From: an uncultured Collinsella sp.
Lineage (GTDB): Bacteria; Actinomycetota; Coriobacteriia; Coriobacteriales; Coriobacteriaceae
Direction: 5' to 3'
Assembly (NCBI GenBank): GCA_958346165.1
Contig: CATVQO010000028.1
Location: 1 to 13,040, forward strand
Length of the DNA stretch: 13,040 nucleotides
Positions within the stretch are counted from its first letter, which is position 1. Each line of letters opens with the position of its first letter. The position numbers and the translations under genes are program-made. Shown here piece by piece: positions 1 through 6,469 of this stretch. The notes under the pieces were generated by a model. It saw only the letters and a program-made list of their open reading frames with translations, was not told the DNA's origin and did not search any database.

Positions 1-1
1 A

Positions 2-178
2 CGTGGCGTTCCCAGTGTGCGGCGGAGGGGGCGGGCCTGAGACATATTAAGGTTGCTGCTCTACAGTCCTGCTCACGACGGAGAGCACATTAAGTGCTCT
101 CCTGTTCGTGCGGAACTCGCGACAACCTTAATATGTCTCAGGCCCGCCCCCTCCGCCGCACACTGGGAACGTGCCACG
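2..178. repeat. Large nested inverted repeat (possible cruciform)
   Basis: Arm 2-55 is the reverse complement of arm 123-178. Pairing is unbroken for positions 7-55 against 123-171. A 2-nt insertion in the right arm then restores pairing of CGTGGC (2-7) with GCCACG (173-178). The 67-bp centre has its own perfect 9-bp hairpin, GGAGAGCAC (80-88) with GTGCTCTCC (94-102), loop ATTAA, and outer pairing CACGA (74-78) with TCGTG (106-110). The repeat may continue left of the window. There is no T-run after it, so it is not a standard intrinsic terminator. It could be a repeat element, a fold-back or contig-end artefact, or a structure ending an upstream gene; the sequence does not decide. Confidence 0.9.
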
Positions 179-241
179 CACTTTACCTGCGTAAACAATG
201 TGAGTGAAATATGAATCTCGATGGATAAGCCCGCAGCCGTG

Positions 242-247
242 TATACT
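242..247 (+). promoter_or_regulatory. Candidate -10 box for the rplC operon
   Basis: TATACT matches the sigma-70 -10 consensus at 5 of 6 positions. The region 17 bp upstream has only a weak -35 match (CGATGG around 219-224). It lies between the inverted repeat and the structured leader, and would give an untranslated leader of roughly 175 nt before rplC. This is a motif-only call. Confidence 0.25.
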
Positions 248-263
248 AAACAGCTGTGTGTAA

Positions 264-430
264 CCAGGGGAGTATTCTGGCTGGACAAAATGCCTGCTTA
301 ATAGGGTTGTCAGGTAGTCCGGGCGAAATACAAGGCTGGGGAGCACGTCGTGTAAGTAGTGGTCCTCTAGGGGCGTACGCTCGGTGGTGTACGCATTGTC
401 CCAAGACCACGCGAGAGTTGGGATCATATC
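264..430 (+). promoter_or_regulatory. Structured 5' leader of rplC (candidate r-protein leader)
   Basis: The segment before rplC has stacked complementary arms. The clearest is an extended stem at 359-410: GTGGTC (359-364) with GACCAC (405-410), GGG (370-372) with CCC (400-402), and GCGTAC (373-378) with GTACGC (389-394), closing a 10-nt loop. A second possible stem is CTGGAC (281-286) with GTCCGG (317-322), with CCTG (293-296) and CAGG (311-314) inside. The stem ends 20 nt before the start codon, leaving the weak GGGA ribosome site (420-423) outside it. S10-operon leaders are controlled by L4 in E. coli; a comparable role here is inference only. Confidence 0.5.
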
Positions 431-1051
431 TTGATCAGCATGATTCTCGGCCGCAAGATTGGCATGACCCAGGTTTGGGACGAGGACGACAACGTCGTTC
501 CCGTCACGGTCATCCAGGCTGGCCCCTGCGCTGTCTCGCAGGTTAAAACTCAGGCAACCGACGGCTATGACGCCGTCCAGATCGGTTTCGGCGACATCAA
601 GGCCAAGAACGTGAACAAGCCCATGGCTGGTCACTTCGCCAAGGCTGGCGTCGAGCCTGTTCGCTTCCTTCGTGAGGTCCGCGTCGAGAACGGCGAGGAG
701 CACAAGGTCGGCGAGGTCGTCACCGTCGCTGATTTCGCTGATGTCGAGAAGGTCGACGTCATCGGTACCTCCAAGGGTAAGGGCTTCCAGGGTCGCATCA
801 AGCGCTGGGGTCAGCGCCGCGGTCCTATGACGCATGGTTCTCACTTCCAGCGTCACCCCGGTTCTATCGGTCAGTGCGCCTATCCTGCGCGCGTCCTCAA
901 GGGCGTCAAGATGGCCGGTCACATGGGTAACGAGCGCGTTACCGTCAAGAACCTTTCCGTTGTCCGCATCGATGCCGAGCAGAACCTCATCTTGGTCAAG
1001 GGCGCTGTCCCGGGTGCCAAGAATGGTCTCGTCGCCATCCGTATGGCCTAA
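431..1051 (+). CDS. rplC: 50S ribosomal protein L3
   Basis: L3 is an early-assembly 23S rRNA-binding protein whose central loop reaches toward the peptidyl transferase centre. The 206-residue product has the family start [10 protein letters not shown] and the loop region at residues 112-170, including [24 protein letters not shown] and [13 protein letters not shown]. Length is usual (E. coli about 209). I chose the TTG at 431 because GGGA lies 7 nt upstream and it gives the family-like N-terminus MIS-MILG; the ATG at 440 is the alternative and would make the protein three residues shorter. The residue aligning with E. coli Gln150, the PrmB methylation site, is Ala150 here. It is the first gene of the r-protein run; rpsJ does not precede it. 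rplD follows after 46 nt. Confidence 0.97.
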   Translation: MISMILGRKIGMTQVWDEDDNVVPVTVIQAGPCAVSQVKTQATDGYDAVQIGFGDIKAKNVNKPMAGHFAKAGVEPVRFLREVRVENGEEHKVGEVVTVADFADVEKVDVIGTSKGKGFQGRIKRWGQRRGPMTHGSHFQRHPGSIGQCAYPARVLKGVKMAGHMGNERVTVKNLSVVRIDAEQNLILVKGAVPGAKNGLVAIRMA

Positions 1052-1097
1052 GGGCCCAGCCCATTTAGCCCAGCGTCATACCAAGGAGAACACTTAA

Positions 1098-1724
1098 ATG
1101 GCAAAGTTTGAAGTAAAGAACAGCGAGGGCAAGAAGGTCGCCGAGGCCGAGCTCGCCGCTGAGGTGTACGGCATCGAGCCGAACATCCACGTTATGCACC
1201 ACATCGTCAAGTGCCAGATGGCCTCTTGGCGTCAGGGCACCCAGTCTGCTAAGGGTCGCTCTGAGGTTTCCGGTGGCGGCAAGAAGCCTTGGCGTCAGAA
1301 GGGCACCGGCCGTGCCCGCCAGGGTTCCATCCGTGCTGCCCAGTGGCGTCACGGTGGCGTTGTCTTCGCCCCCAAGCCCCGTTCCTACGCTAAGCGTATG
1401 AACAACAAGGAGGTCAAGCTGGCTATGCGCTCCGCGCTGTCCGCCAAGCTGGCCGATGGCGAGCTCGTGCTCGTCGACGACTACGGCTTCGAGAAGCCTT
1501 CCACCAAGGCTGCCGTCGCCATGCTCAAGGCTCTCGGTCTTGAGGGCAAGCGTCTGACCATCATCGTTCGCGATGAGGACGTCAACGCCTACCTGTCGTT
1601 CCGCAACATTCCCAAGACGTTCATCATCACCGCTGACGAGGCCAACACCTACGATCTCGTCAACAACAACGCTGTGCTGATGCCCGCCGACATCGCCGCT
1701 CACTTCGGGGAGGTGCTTGCATAA
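1098..1724 (+). CDS. rplD: 50S ribosomal protein L4 (uL4)
   Basis: L4 binds 23S rRNA and sends an extended loop into the peptide exit tunnel; in E. coli it also represses its own S10 operon. The 208-residue product shows the loop region at about residues 44-97, with SGGGKKPWRQKGTGRARQGS and the RHGGVVFAPKPRSY block, followed by the globular C-terminal part. Length is normal. The start is ATG 1098 with AAGGAG at 1083-1088, 9 nt upstream. Its stop codon is directly followed by the rplW start, which suggests coupled translation. As the classical autoregulator of this operon type, L4 is the first candidate ligand for the structured leaders in this window, though that is not shown by the sequence. 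Confidence 0.97.
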   Translation: MAKFEVKNSEGKKVAEAELAAEVYGIEPNIHVMHHIVKCQMASWRQGTQSAKGRSEVSGGGKKPWRQKGTGRARQGSIRAAQWRHGGVVFAPKPRSYAKRMNNKEVKLAMRSALSAKLADGELVLVDDYGFEKPSTKAAVAMLKALGLEGKRLTIIVRDEDVNAYLSFRNIPKTFIITADEANTYDLVNNNAVLMPADIAAHFGEVLA

Positions 1725-2012
1725 ATGACCGCCCACGAGATCATCATCCGTCCGATCGTGTCCGAGCGTTCCTTCTCCGGCATGGAGCTGAACAAGTACA
1801 CGTTCGAGGTCGCCAAGGATGCTAACAAGTATCAGATCAAGGACGCTGTCGAGGAGATCTTCGGCGTCAAGGTCGTTCGCGTGAACACCCTGACGGTCAA
1901 GCCCAAGACCAAGCGCGTGCGCTATGTCGCCGGCAAGACCCGTTCTTGGAAGAAGGCCATCGTCACGCTGGCCGAGGGCGACACCATCGAGGTCTTTGGC
2001 AACCAGGCCTAA
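1725..2012 (+). CDS. rplW: 50S ribosomal protein L23 (uL23)
   Basis: L23 sits at the exit of the nascent-peptide tunnel and is a docking site for trigger factor and SRP. The 95-residue product has the family N-terminus HEIIIRPIVSERSF, the YTFEVAKDANKYQIKDAVEE segment and the VNTLTVKPKTKRVRY hairpin. The ATG follows the rplD stop with no gap. GGGGAGG at 1707-1713, inside the end of rplD, serves as ribosome site. Unusually for this operon, 179 nt of folded, non-coding sequence separate it from rplB. Confidence 0.96.
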   Translation: MTAHEIIIRPIVSERSFSGMELNKYTFEVAKDANKYQIKDAVEEIFGVKVVRVNTLTVKPKTKRVRYVAGKTRSWKKAIVTLAEGDTIEVFGNQA

Positions 2013-2029
2013 GACTCGCTGCTGTTGAG

Positions 2030-2191
2030 TGAGCTCATGCCTCCCAAATAGGGGAGGCGAGAGCTCAAGGTTTTGGGCGTATAAAATGGACACGCCCGGA
2101 ACCGTGTATACGTCCGGTGTCATCGCACCCGAGGCAGAACCTCGAATCCCTGTCTGCGATGGCTAACGGATTCCTATTGAAAGGGATTGTA
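2030..2191 (+). promoter_or_regulatory. Structured rplW-rplB intergenic leader with possible Shine-Dalgarno sequestration
   Basis: Four stems can be read off. A: TGAGCTC (2030-2036) with GAGCTCA (2061-2067) plus GCCTCCC (2039-2045) with GGGAGGC (2052-2058), then a short T-run (2071-2074), so it could attenuate. B: GGGCGT (2075-2080) with ACGCCC (2092-2097). C: CCGGA (2096-2100) with TCCGG (2113-2117) and inner CGT/ACG; it shares 2096-2097 with B, so B and C compete in part. D: CATCGCA (2121-2127) with TGCGATG (2155-2161) enclosing CGAGG (2130-2134) with CCTCG (2140-2144). AATCCCT (2145-2151), inside D, is the exact complement of AGGGATT (2182-2188), which overlaps the rplB ribosome site; pairing there crosses stem D. 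The segment also contains TATAAA and TAAAAT (2080-2087), which could be a -10 box. Confidence 0.6.
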
Positions 2192-3022
2192 ATGGCTGTA
2201 AAGCACCTTAAGCCGACCTCCGCTGGTAGGCGTTGGCAGACGATCTCCGATTTCTCCGAGATCACCTGCACCAAGCCCGAGAAGTCTCTTCTCGAGCCCC
2301 TGCCCAAGAAGGCCGGTCGTAACAACAACGGCCGCATCACCACCCGCCACCAGGGCGGCGGCGTGAAGCGTCGTTACCGCGTGATCGACTTCAAGCGCAA
2401 CAAGGACGGCGTGCCCGCCAAGGTTGCCACGATCGAGTACGATCCGAACCGTTCCGCTCGCATCGCTCTGCTGCACTACGCTGACGGTGAGAAGCGCTAC
2501 ATCCTGGCCCCCAAGGGCCTCGAGGTCGGTCAGACCATCATGTCCGGTTCTGACGCCGACATCAAGCCGGGCAACGCTCTGCCCCTCGCCGACATTCCCG
2601 TCGGTACGCTCATCCACGCCGTCGAGTTCCAGCCGGGCAAGGGCGCTGCTATCGCCCGTTCCGCCGGTAACTCCTGCCAGCTGATGGGTAAGGAGGGCAA
2701 GTACGCTATCGTCCGTATGCCTTCCTCCGAGATGCGCCGCATCCTCGTTACCTGCCGCGCCACCGTCGGTGAGGTCGGCAACGCCGATCACTCCAACATC
2801 GTCATCGGCAAGGCCGGCCGTAAGCGTCACATGAACGTGCGCCCGACCGTCCGCGGTACCGTCATGAACCCTGTCGACCACCCGCACGGCGGTGGCGAGG
2901 GCAAGAACCACACCTCTGGTCGTCCCTCCGTTACCCCCTGGGGTAAGCCGACGAAGGGCCTTCGTACGCGCAAGAAGAAGAAGGTCTCGAACCAGCACAT
3001 CATTCGTCGCCGTAAGAAGTAA
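2192..3022 (+). CDS. rplB: 50S ribosomal protein L2 (uL2)
   Basis: L2 is needed for subunit association and peptidyl transferase activity and is among the most conserved ribosomal proteins. The 276-residue product begins [20 protein letters not shown], contains [18 protein letters not shown], and has the diagnostic [13 protein letters not shown] near residues 226-238, with His230 close to the functionally important E. coli His229. The C-terminus is the usual basic tail. The frame is open upstream to an ATG at 2117, but ATG 2192 gives the normal N-terminus and length, and has AAAGGGA (2180-2186) 5 nt before it. The long structured gap upstream sets this gene apart from rplW and suggests separate control. 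Confidence 0.97.
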   Translation: MAVKHLKPTSAGRRWQTISDFSEITCTKPEKSLLEPLPKKAGRNNNGRITTRHQGGGVKRRYRVIDFKRNKDGVPAKVATIEYDPNRSARIALLHYADGEKRYILAPKGLEVGQTIMSGSDADIKPGNALPLADIPVGTLIHAVEFQPGKGAAIARSAGNSCQLMGKEGKYAIVRMPSSEMRRILVTCRATVGEVGNADHSNIVIGKAGRKRHMNVRPTVRGTVMNPVDHPHGGGEGKNHTSGRPSVTPWGKPTKGLRTRKKKKVSNQHIIRRRKK

Positions 3023-3054
3023 TTTCGGATACCGAGTTTTAGGAGAAAGCACTT

Positions 3055-3315
3055 ATGAGCAGAAGTCTCAAAAAGGGCCCGTTCGTGGAGACTCGCCTTC
3101 TCTCGCGTATCACCGCGATGAACGAGGCTGGCAAGAAGGACGTCGTGAAGACCTGGTCCCGCGCGTCCACCATCTTCCCCGAGATGGTTGGTCACACCAT
3201 CGCCGTCCACGACGGCCGCAAGCATGTGCCCGTGTATGTTACCGAGTCCATGGTTGGTCACAAGCTCGGCGAGTTCGCGCCGACTCGTACGTTCCGTGGC
3301 CACAAGGCCAAATAG
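3055..3315 (+). CDS. rpsS: 30S ribosomal protein S19 (uS19)
   Basis: S19 binds 16S rRNA in the head of the small subunit, next to S13. The 86-residue product starts [12 protein letters not shown] and has the conserved [20 protein letters not shown] and the closing [16 protein letters not shown] block. It is a few residues shorter than E. coli S19 (92) because the C-terminal tail is short. The start is ATG 3055 with AGGAGA (3041-3046) upstream. It lies 32 nt after rplB and 14 nt before rplV. Confidence 0.97.
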   Translation: MSRSLKKGPFVETRLLSRITAMNEAGKKDVVKTWSRASTIFPEMVGHTIAVHDGRKHVPVYVTESMVGHKLGEFAPTRTFRGHKAK

Positions 3316-3329
3316 GGGGTTAACCGTAA

Positions 3330-3701
3330 ATGGCAACTAAGTCTATTGAAACTGAGGCCACCGAGGTTCGCGCCGTCGCTAAGTACGTGCGTGTTTCCCC
3401 CAGCAAGGCCCGCCTGGTGGTCGATCTGATCCGCCGCAAGCCTGTCGTTCAGGCCTTCGACATCCTCCACTTCTGCGACCGCGCCGTCGCCGTGGATGTC
3501 GAGAAGGTTCTCCGTTCCGCCGTTGCGAACGCCGAGAACAACAACGGTCTGCGTGCCGACAACCTGGTTGTCGCCGCTGCCTATGTTGACGAGGGTCCGA
3601 CGCTTAAGCGCATCCGTCCCCGCGCCAAGGGTTCCGCTTCTCGCATTCTGAAGCGTACTTCCCACATCACCGTCGTCGTTGCTCCTCGAAAGGAGGCGTA
3701 A
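3330..3701 (+). CDS. rplV: 50S ribosomal protein L22 (uL22)
   Basis: L22 contacts all 23S rRNA domains; its beta-hairpin lines the exit tunnel near the macrolide site. The 123-residue product has the family core [19 protein letters not shown] (residues 17-35) and the hairpin and C-terminal signature [15 protein letters not shown] to RTSHI (89-113). About 12 residues precede the usual start of homology. The ribosome site is the GGGGG stretch just after the rpsS stop. The last codons contain the AAAGGAGG (3689-3696) used by rpsC. Confidence 0.96.
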   Translation: MATKSIETEATEVRAVAKYVRVSPSKARLVVDLIRRKPVVQAFDILHFCDRAVAVDVEKVLRSAVANAENNNGLRADNLVVAAAYVDEGPTLKRIRPRAKGSASRILKRTSHITVVVAPRKEA

Positions 3702-3707
3702 AGCTGT

Positions 3708-4418
3708 ATGGGTCAGAAAGTCTACCCCACCGGCTTCCGTCTTGGCATCACCGAGAACTGGCGCTCCCGCTGGTTCGCAGAGAAGGATTACGCTAAGACC
3801 CTCGGTAACGATCTCGAGATTCGTAAGTACCTCGAGAAGCGTCTTTCCCGCGCAGCTGTCTCCCGCGTCGAGATCGAGCGCGCTGGCGACAAGGTGAAGG
3901 TCATCATCCTCACTGCTCGCCCCGGCGTTGTCATCGGTAAGAAGGGTGCCGAGATCGATACCCTCCGTACCGAGCTCGAGAAGGTCGCTGGCGTCTCCAA
4001 GGGCCAGCTCTCCGTCGACGTTGTCGAGATCAAGCGCCCCGAGCTCGACGCCAACCTCGTTGCTCAGTCTATCGCCGAGCAGCTCGAGGGCCGCGTTGCC
4101 TTCCGTCGCGCTATGCGCAAGGCTGTCCAGTCCGCCCGCAAGGCCGGCGCTAAGGGCATCCGTATCCAGTGCTCCGGTCGTCTCGGCGGTGCCGAGATGG
4201 GCCGTCGTGAGTGGTACCGCGAGGGTCGCGTGCCTCTGCACACCCTCCGTGCCAAGATCGACTACGGCACGGCTGTCGCCAGCACCACCATGGGCGCTTG
4301 CGGCGTGAAGGTCTGGATTTACCTGGGCGAGAAGCTCCCGGGCCAGCCTGTTCCCAACCCTGCACTCGAGGGCTCTTCCCGTCCTCGTCGTCGTAACTCC
4401 GAGAGGAGGGGTCAGTAG
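3708..4418 (+). CDS. rpsC: 30S ribosomal protein S3 (uS3)
   Basis: S3 lies at the mRNA entry channel and contributes to ribosomal helicase activity. The 236-residue product starts [14 protein letters not shown], has a type II KH domain whose GxxG loop is VIGKKG (residues 75-80), and the C-terminal S3 domain with [20 protein letters not shown] and the DYG segment, ending in a basic tail rich in Arg. Length is normal. AAAGGAGG (3689-3696) in the end of rplV is the ribosome site, 11 nt from the ATG. The stop codon overlaps the rplP start by one base, indicating coupled translation. Confidence 0.97.
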   Translation: MGQKVYPTGFRLGITENWRSRWFAEKDYAKTLGNDLEIRKYLEKRLSRAAVSRVEIERAGDKVKVIILTARPGVVIGKKGAEIDTLRTELEKVAGVSKGQLSVDVVEIKRPELDANLVAQSIAEQLEGRVAFRRAMRKAVQSARKAGAKGIRIQCSGRLGGAEMGRREWYREGRVPLHTLRAKIDYGTAVASTTMGACGVKVWIYLGEKLPGQPVPNPALEGSSRPRRRNSERRGQ

Positions 4419-4921
4419 TGCTTGCCCCTAAGCGTATTCTTCACCGCAAGGTGCAGCGTGGCTCCATGAAGGGCCAGGCCAAGGGTAATACCGAGCTGCA
4501 TTTCGGCGAGTTTGGTATCCAGGCTCTCGAGGCCCATTGGATCACCAACCGTCAGATCGAGGCCGCTCGTATTGCCATGACCCGCTACATGAAGCGTGGC
4601 GGTCGTGTCTACATCACGATCTTCCCCGATAAGCCCATCACCAAGAAGCCTGCCGAGACTCGCATGGGTTCTGGTAAGGGTAACCCCGAGGAGTGGGTGG
4701 CCGTCGTCAAGCCCGGCCGCATCATGTTCGAGGTCAAGGGTGTTCCCGAGGAGGTCGCTCGCGAGGCTCTGCGTCTTGCGCAGCACAAGCTCCCCATCAA
4801 GACCAAGATTGTTGCTGCCAAGAACGCTGAGCAGCGCATCGAGAAGGAGATGGCTGAGGAGGCCGCTCTCGAGGCCAAGTGGGCTGCTGAGGACGCCGCC
4901 GCCGCCAAGGAGGAGAACTAA
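4418..4921 (+). CDS. rplP: 50S ribosomal protein L16 (uL16) with acidic C-terminal extension
   Basis: L16 helps form the A-site region and the central protuberance of the 50S subunit. Residues 1 to about 134 are standard L16: [63 protein letters not shown] and LPIKTKIV. The remaining roughly 33 residues form an Ala/Glu/Lys-rich tail that looks helical; E. coli L16 ends at 136 residues. The start is GTG 4418, overlapping the rpsC stop by one base, with AGGAGG (4404-4409) 8 nt upstream. The stop overlaps the rpmC ATG by one base. The tail shares frame and codon style with the rest, so it is not a frameshift product. Confidence 0.96.
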   Translation: MLAPKRILHRKVQRGSMKGQAKGNTELHFGEFGIQALEAHWITNRQIEAARIAMTRYMKRGGRVYITIFPDKPITKKPAETRMGSGKGNPEEWVAVVKPGRIMFEVKGVPEEVAREALRLAQHKLPIKTKIVAAKNAEQRIEKEMAEEAALEAKWAAEDAAAAKEEN

Positions 4922-5136
4922 TGAAGCCCGCAGAGATTCGTGAGCTCTCGGACGCTCAGCTCGTTGAGAAGCTGAAGGAAATGCGCGCCGAGCTCTTTAA
5001 CCTTCGTTTCCAGATGGCCACCAGCCAGCTGGACAACACCGCTCGCGTCAACACCGTGAAGAAGGACATCGCTCGCGTCCTCACGGAGCAGCGCGCCCGC
5101 GAGATCGCAGCGGAGAAGTCCGCTGTCGCCGAGTAG
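4921..5136 (+). CDS. rpmC: 50S ribosomal protein L29 (uL29)
   Basis: L29 is a small helical-hairpin protein near the tunnel exit, beside L23. The 71-residue product has the family pattern [31 protein letters not shown], then the second helix with NTVKKDIARVLTEQR. The C-terminus is slightly extended with Ala/Glu. ATG 4921 overlaps the rplP stop by one base; the AAGGAGGAG at the end of rplP is the ribosome site. rpsQ follows after 16 nt. Confidence 0.95.
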   Translation: MKPAEIRELSDAQLVEKLKEMRAELFNLRFQMATSQLDNTARVNTVKKDIARVLTEQRAREIAAEKSAVAE

Positions 5137-5152
5137 GACCTAAGGAGAGAAC

Positions 5153-5413
5153 ATGACTGATTCGCGTAACTCGCGTAAGGTCCGTACGGGTGTCGTTACC
5201 TCCGTCTCCGGTGCCAAGACCATTGTTGTCACCATCACCGAGCGCAAGCGTCACCCCAAGTACGGCAAGATGATGACCAGCTCCAAGAAGCTGCACGCTC
5301 ACGACGAGGAGTGCACGGCTGGCGTGGGCGACACCGTCCGCGTTATGGAGACCCGTCCTATGTCCAAGATGAAGCGTTGGCGCCTCATCGAGGTCGTCGA
5401 GCGCGCTAAATAA
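5153..5413 (+). CDS. rpsQ: 30S ribosomal protein S17 (uS17)
   Basis: S17 is a primary 16S rRNA-binding protein with an OB fold. The 86-residue product has RKVRTGVVTSVSGAKTIVVT, the RHPKYGK motif, AHDEE, and the closing GDTVRVMETRPMSKMKRW segment, all diagnostic for the family. Length is usual. The start is ATG 5153 with AAGGAGA about 6 nt upstream. It is the last gene of the S10-type unit; the 118-nt gap after it matches the classical S10/spc operon boundary. Confidence 0.96.
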   Translation: MTDSRNSRKVRTGVVTSVSGAKTIVVTITERKRHPKYGKMMTSSKKLHAHDEECTAGVGDTVRVMETRPMSKMKRWRLIEVVERAK

Positions 5414-5415
5414 GC

Positions 5416-5506
5416 AGTCGCTCTTACGACTTGTACGTTTCCGAAGATGTGCGTATGCCTGGCTTGCATACCACGGGCCGCATAAAGGCTGCGCACCTCT
5501 CTTCGG
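5416..5506 (+). promoter_or_regulatory. Multi-branched RNA structure upstream of rplN (candidate leader)
   Basis: The rpsQ-rplN gap can fold into a small hairpin, AGTCG (5416-5420) with CGACT (5427-5431), followed by a branched structure. Its closing stem is CCGAAG (5441-5446) with CTTCGG (5501-5506), then GTGC (5449-5452) with GCAC (5493-5496). Inside are two hairpins: GTATGC (5453-5458) with GCATAC (5466-5471), and GCC (5477-5479) with GGC (5487-5489). The structure ends 10 nt before the GGAGG ribosome site of rplN. No good promoter is seen in the gap. Nested arms in this order are unlikely by chance, but a regulatory role is inference. Confidence 0.5.
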
Positions 5507-5531
5507 TTCTTAGTTCGGAGGAACATCTACC

Positions 5532-5900
5532 ATGATTCAGATGCAAACCATGCTGAACGTCGCCGACAACTCCGGCGCTCGCAAGATTCGCTGCATCAAG
5601 GTGCTTGGCGGTTCCAAGCGTCGTTATGCAGGCATCGGCGATGTGTTCATCGGTGCTGTCCAGGAGGCTACCCCTGGCGCCAACGTCAAGAAGAAGGACG
5701 TTGTCCGTTGCGTCGTCGTTCGCACCGTTAAGGAGATCCGCCGCAAGGATGGCTCCTACATTCGCTTTGATGAGAACGCCTGCGTTGTCATCAATAACGA
5801 TGGTTCGCCCGTCGGCACCCGTATCTTCGGGCCCGTCGCTCGCGAGCTTCGTGACAAGAAGTACATGAAGATCGTCTCGCTCGCTCCCGAGACCCTGTAG
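5532..5900 (+). CDS. rplN: 50S ribosomal protein L14 (uL14)
   Basis: L14 lies at the subunit interface and contacts 16S rRNA helix 14. The 122-residue product matches the family along its full length: [27 protein letters not shown], the [18 protein letters not shown] block and [26 protein letters not shown] at the C-terminus. The ATG at 5532 has CGGAGG (5516-5521) 10 nt upstream. In E. coli this gene opens the spc operon; here only rplX follows it before the terminator. Confidence 0.97.
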   Translation: MIQMQTMLNVADNSGARKIRCIKVLGGSKRRYAGIGDVFIGAVQEATPGANVKKKDVVRCVVVRTVKEIRRKDGSYIRFDENACVVINNDGSPVGTRIFGPVARELRDKKYMKIVSLAPETL

Positions 5901-5913
5901 TTAGGGGAGATAT

Positions 5914-6219
5914 ATGTATATCAAGAAGGGCGATAAGGTCCAGGTTCTCTCTGGTAAGGATCGCGGCAAGCAGGGCGTTGTCCTGCGTGCTCTCCCCGCC
6001 GAGAACAAGGTCGTTGTCGAGGGCGTTTCGGTCGTTAAGAAGGCCGTCAAGCCCAACGCCGCCAACCAGCAGGGCGGCATCGTTTCGCAGGAGGCTCCCA
6101 TCGACGCCTCCAACGTCAATCTCGTTTGCCCCGAGTGCGGTAAGGTTACCCGCGTCGGTCACGAGAAGGACGGCAAGAACAAGCTGCGCGTCTGCAAGAA
6201 GTGCGGCCACAAGTTCTAA
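5914..6219 (+). CDS. rplX: 50S ribosomal protein L24 (uL24), with zinc-ribbon cysteines
   Basis: L24 is an assembly-initiator protein with a KOW domain. The 101-residue product has the KOW region [20 protein letters not shown] (residues 4-23) and the [14 protein letters not shown] segment. The C-terminal part carries two CxxC pairs, C72-x2-C75 and C94-x2-C97, expected to bind zinc; B. subtilis L24 lacks these cysteines as I recall it. The ribosome site is AGGGGAGA just after the rplN stop. It ends the r-protein run, and a strong terminator starts 27 nt later. Confidence 0.96.
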   Translation: MYIKKGDKVQVLSGKDRGKQGVVLRALPAENKVVVEGVSVVKKAVKPNAANQQGGIVSQEAPIDASNVNLVCPECGKVTRVGHEKDGKNKLRVCKKCGHKF

Positions 6220-6245
6220 GCTGCCCGCAACATCAAGTTGCTAGC

Positions 6246-6281
6246 AAAGGCCCGGATGACCCACGGCACCCGGGCCTTTTT
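6246..6281 (+). terminator. Intrinsic terminator after rplX
   Basis: AAAGGCCCGG (6246-6255) pairs perfectly with CCGGGCCTTT (6270-6279) around a 14-nt loop, followed by a T-run (6277-6281). It ends the r-protein transcription unit before rplE, where most bacteria continue. Confidence 0.92.
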
Positions 6282-6289
6282 CTATCCCT

Positions 6290-6469
6290 ACTCATTGGGG
6301 ACATACTCATTGGGGACAGACTTAAATGAGTGGCCGTTGAAATGCCGGCACCTGGGGGCGTTCATTTTCTGTCGGCAGCTGGGGACGACCATTCATTGGG
6401 GACAGACTTAAATGACCAGTCGTTGGGGGGGGGGGGACAGTCTCTATGTGCCGGCAGTTTGGGACGATC
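6290..6469. repeat. Mosaic of short interspersed repeats
   Basis: Two families alternate in this non-coding stretch. Family 1 is a 23-nt segment identical at 6307-6329 and 6393-6415, with core CATTGGGGACAGACTTAAAT; its first 12 bases also occur in a copy offset by 15 nt (ACTCATTGGGGACA at 6290-6303 and 6305-6318). Family 2 is a 21-nt motif at 6343-6363, 6370-6390 and 6449-6469, with core like TGCCGGCAG followed by TTGGGACGA. The pattern suggests decayed, partly duplicated REP-like elements. I see no ORF here. Confidence 0.8.
6425..6436 (+). repeat. Homopolymer of twelve G
   Basis: Twelve consecutive G lie inside the repeat mosaic, where the related copies have four (TTGGGGACAG). It appears to be an expanded version of that motif. 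It is 315 nt before the next gene start and not inside a reading frame. Confidence 0.95.

Noticed and set aside
2..178. Invertible promoter switch
   Set aside because: The arms are long enough, but the 67-bp centre has no recognisable promoter and is itself nearly symmetric, and no recombinase gene is in the window.
1..430. tRNA or other known RNA gene
   Set aside because: No cloverleaf with a T-loop or acceptor end could be placed; the visible pairing is the inverted repeat and leader stems.
256..546. Open frame across the rplC leader and start
   Set aside because: The product resembles no r-protein, in particular not S10, and overlaps the true rplC frame. Its translation after 431 is the shifted rplC sequence.
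1065..2123. Long antisense open frames opposite rplD-rplW, rplB and rplV-rpsC
   Set aside because: They are Leu/Asp/Gly-rich shadows caused by the third-position C/G bias of the plus-strand r-protein genes, without recognisable domains or ribosome sites.
2117..2191. N-terminal extension of L2
   Set aside because: The 25 extra codons fall in the structured leader, and ATG 2192 gives standard L2 length with a good ribosome site.
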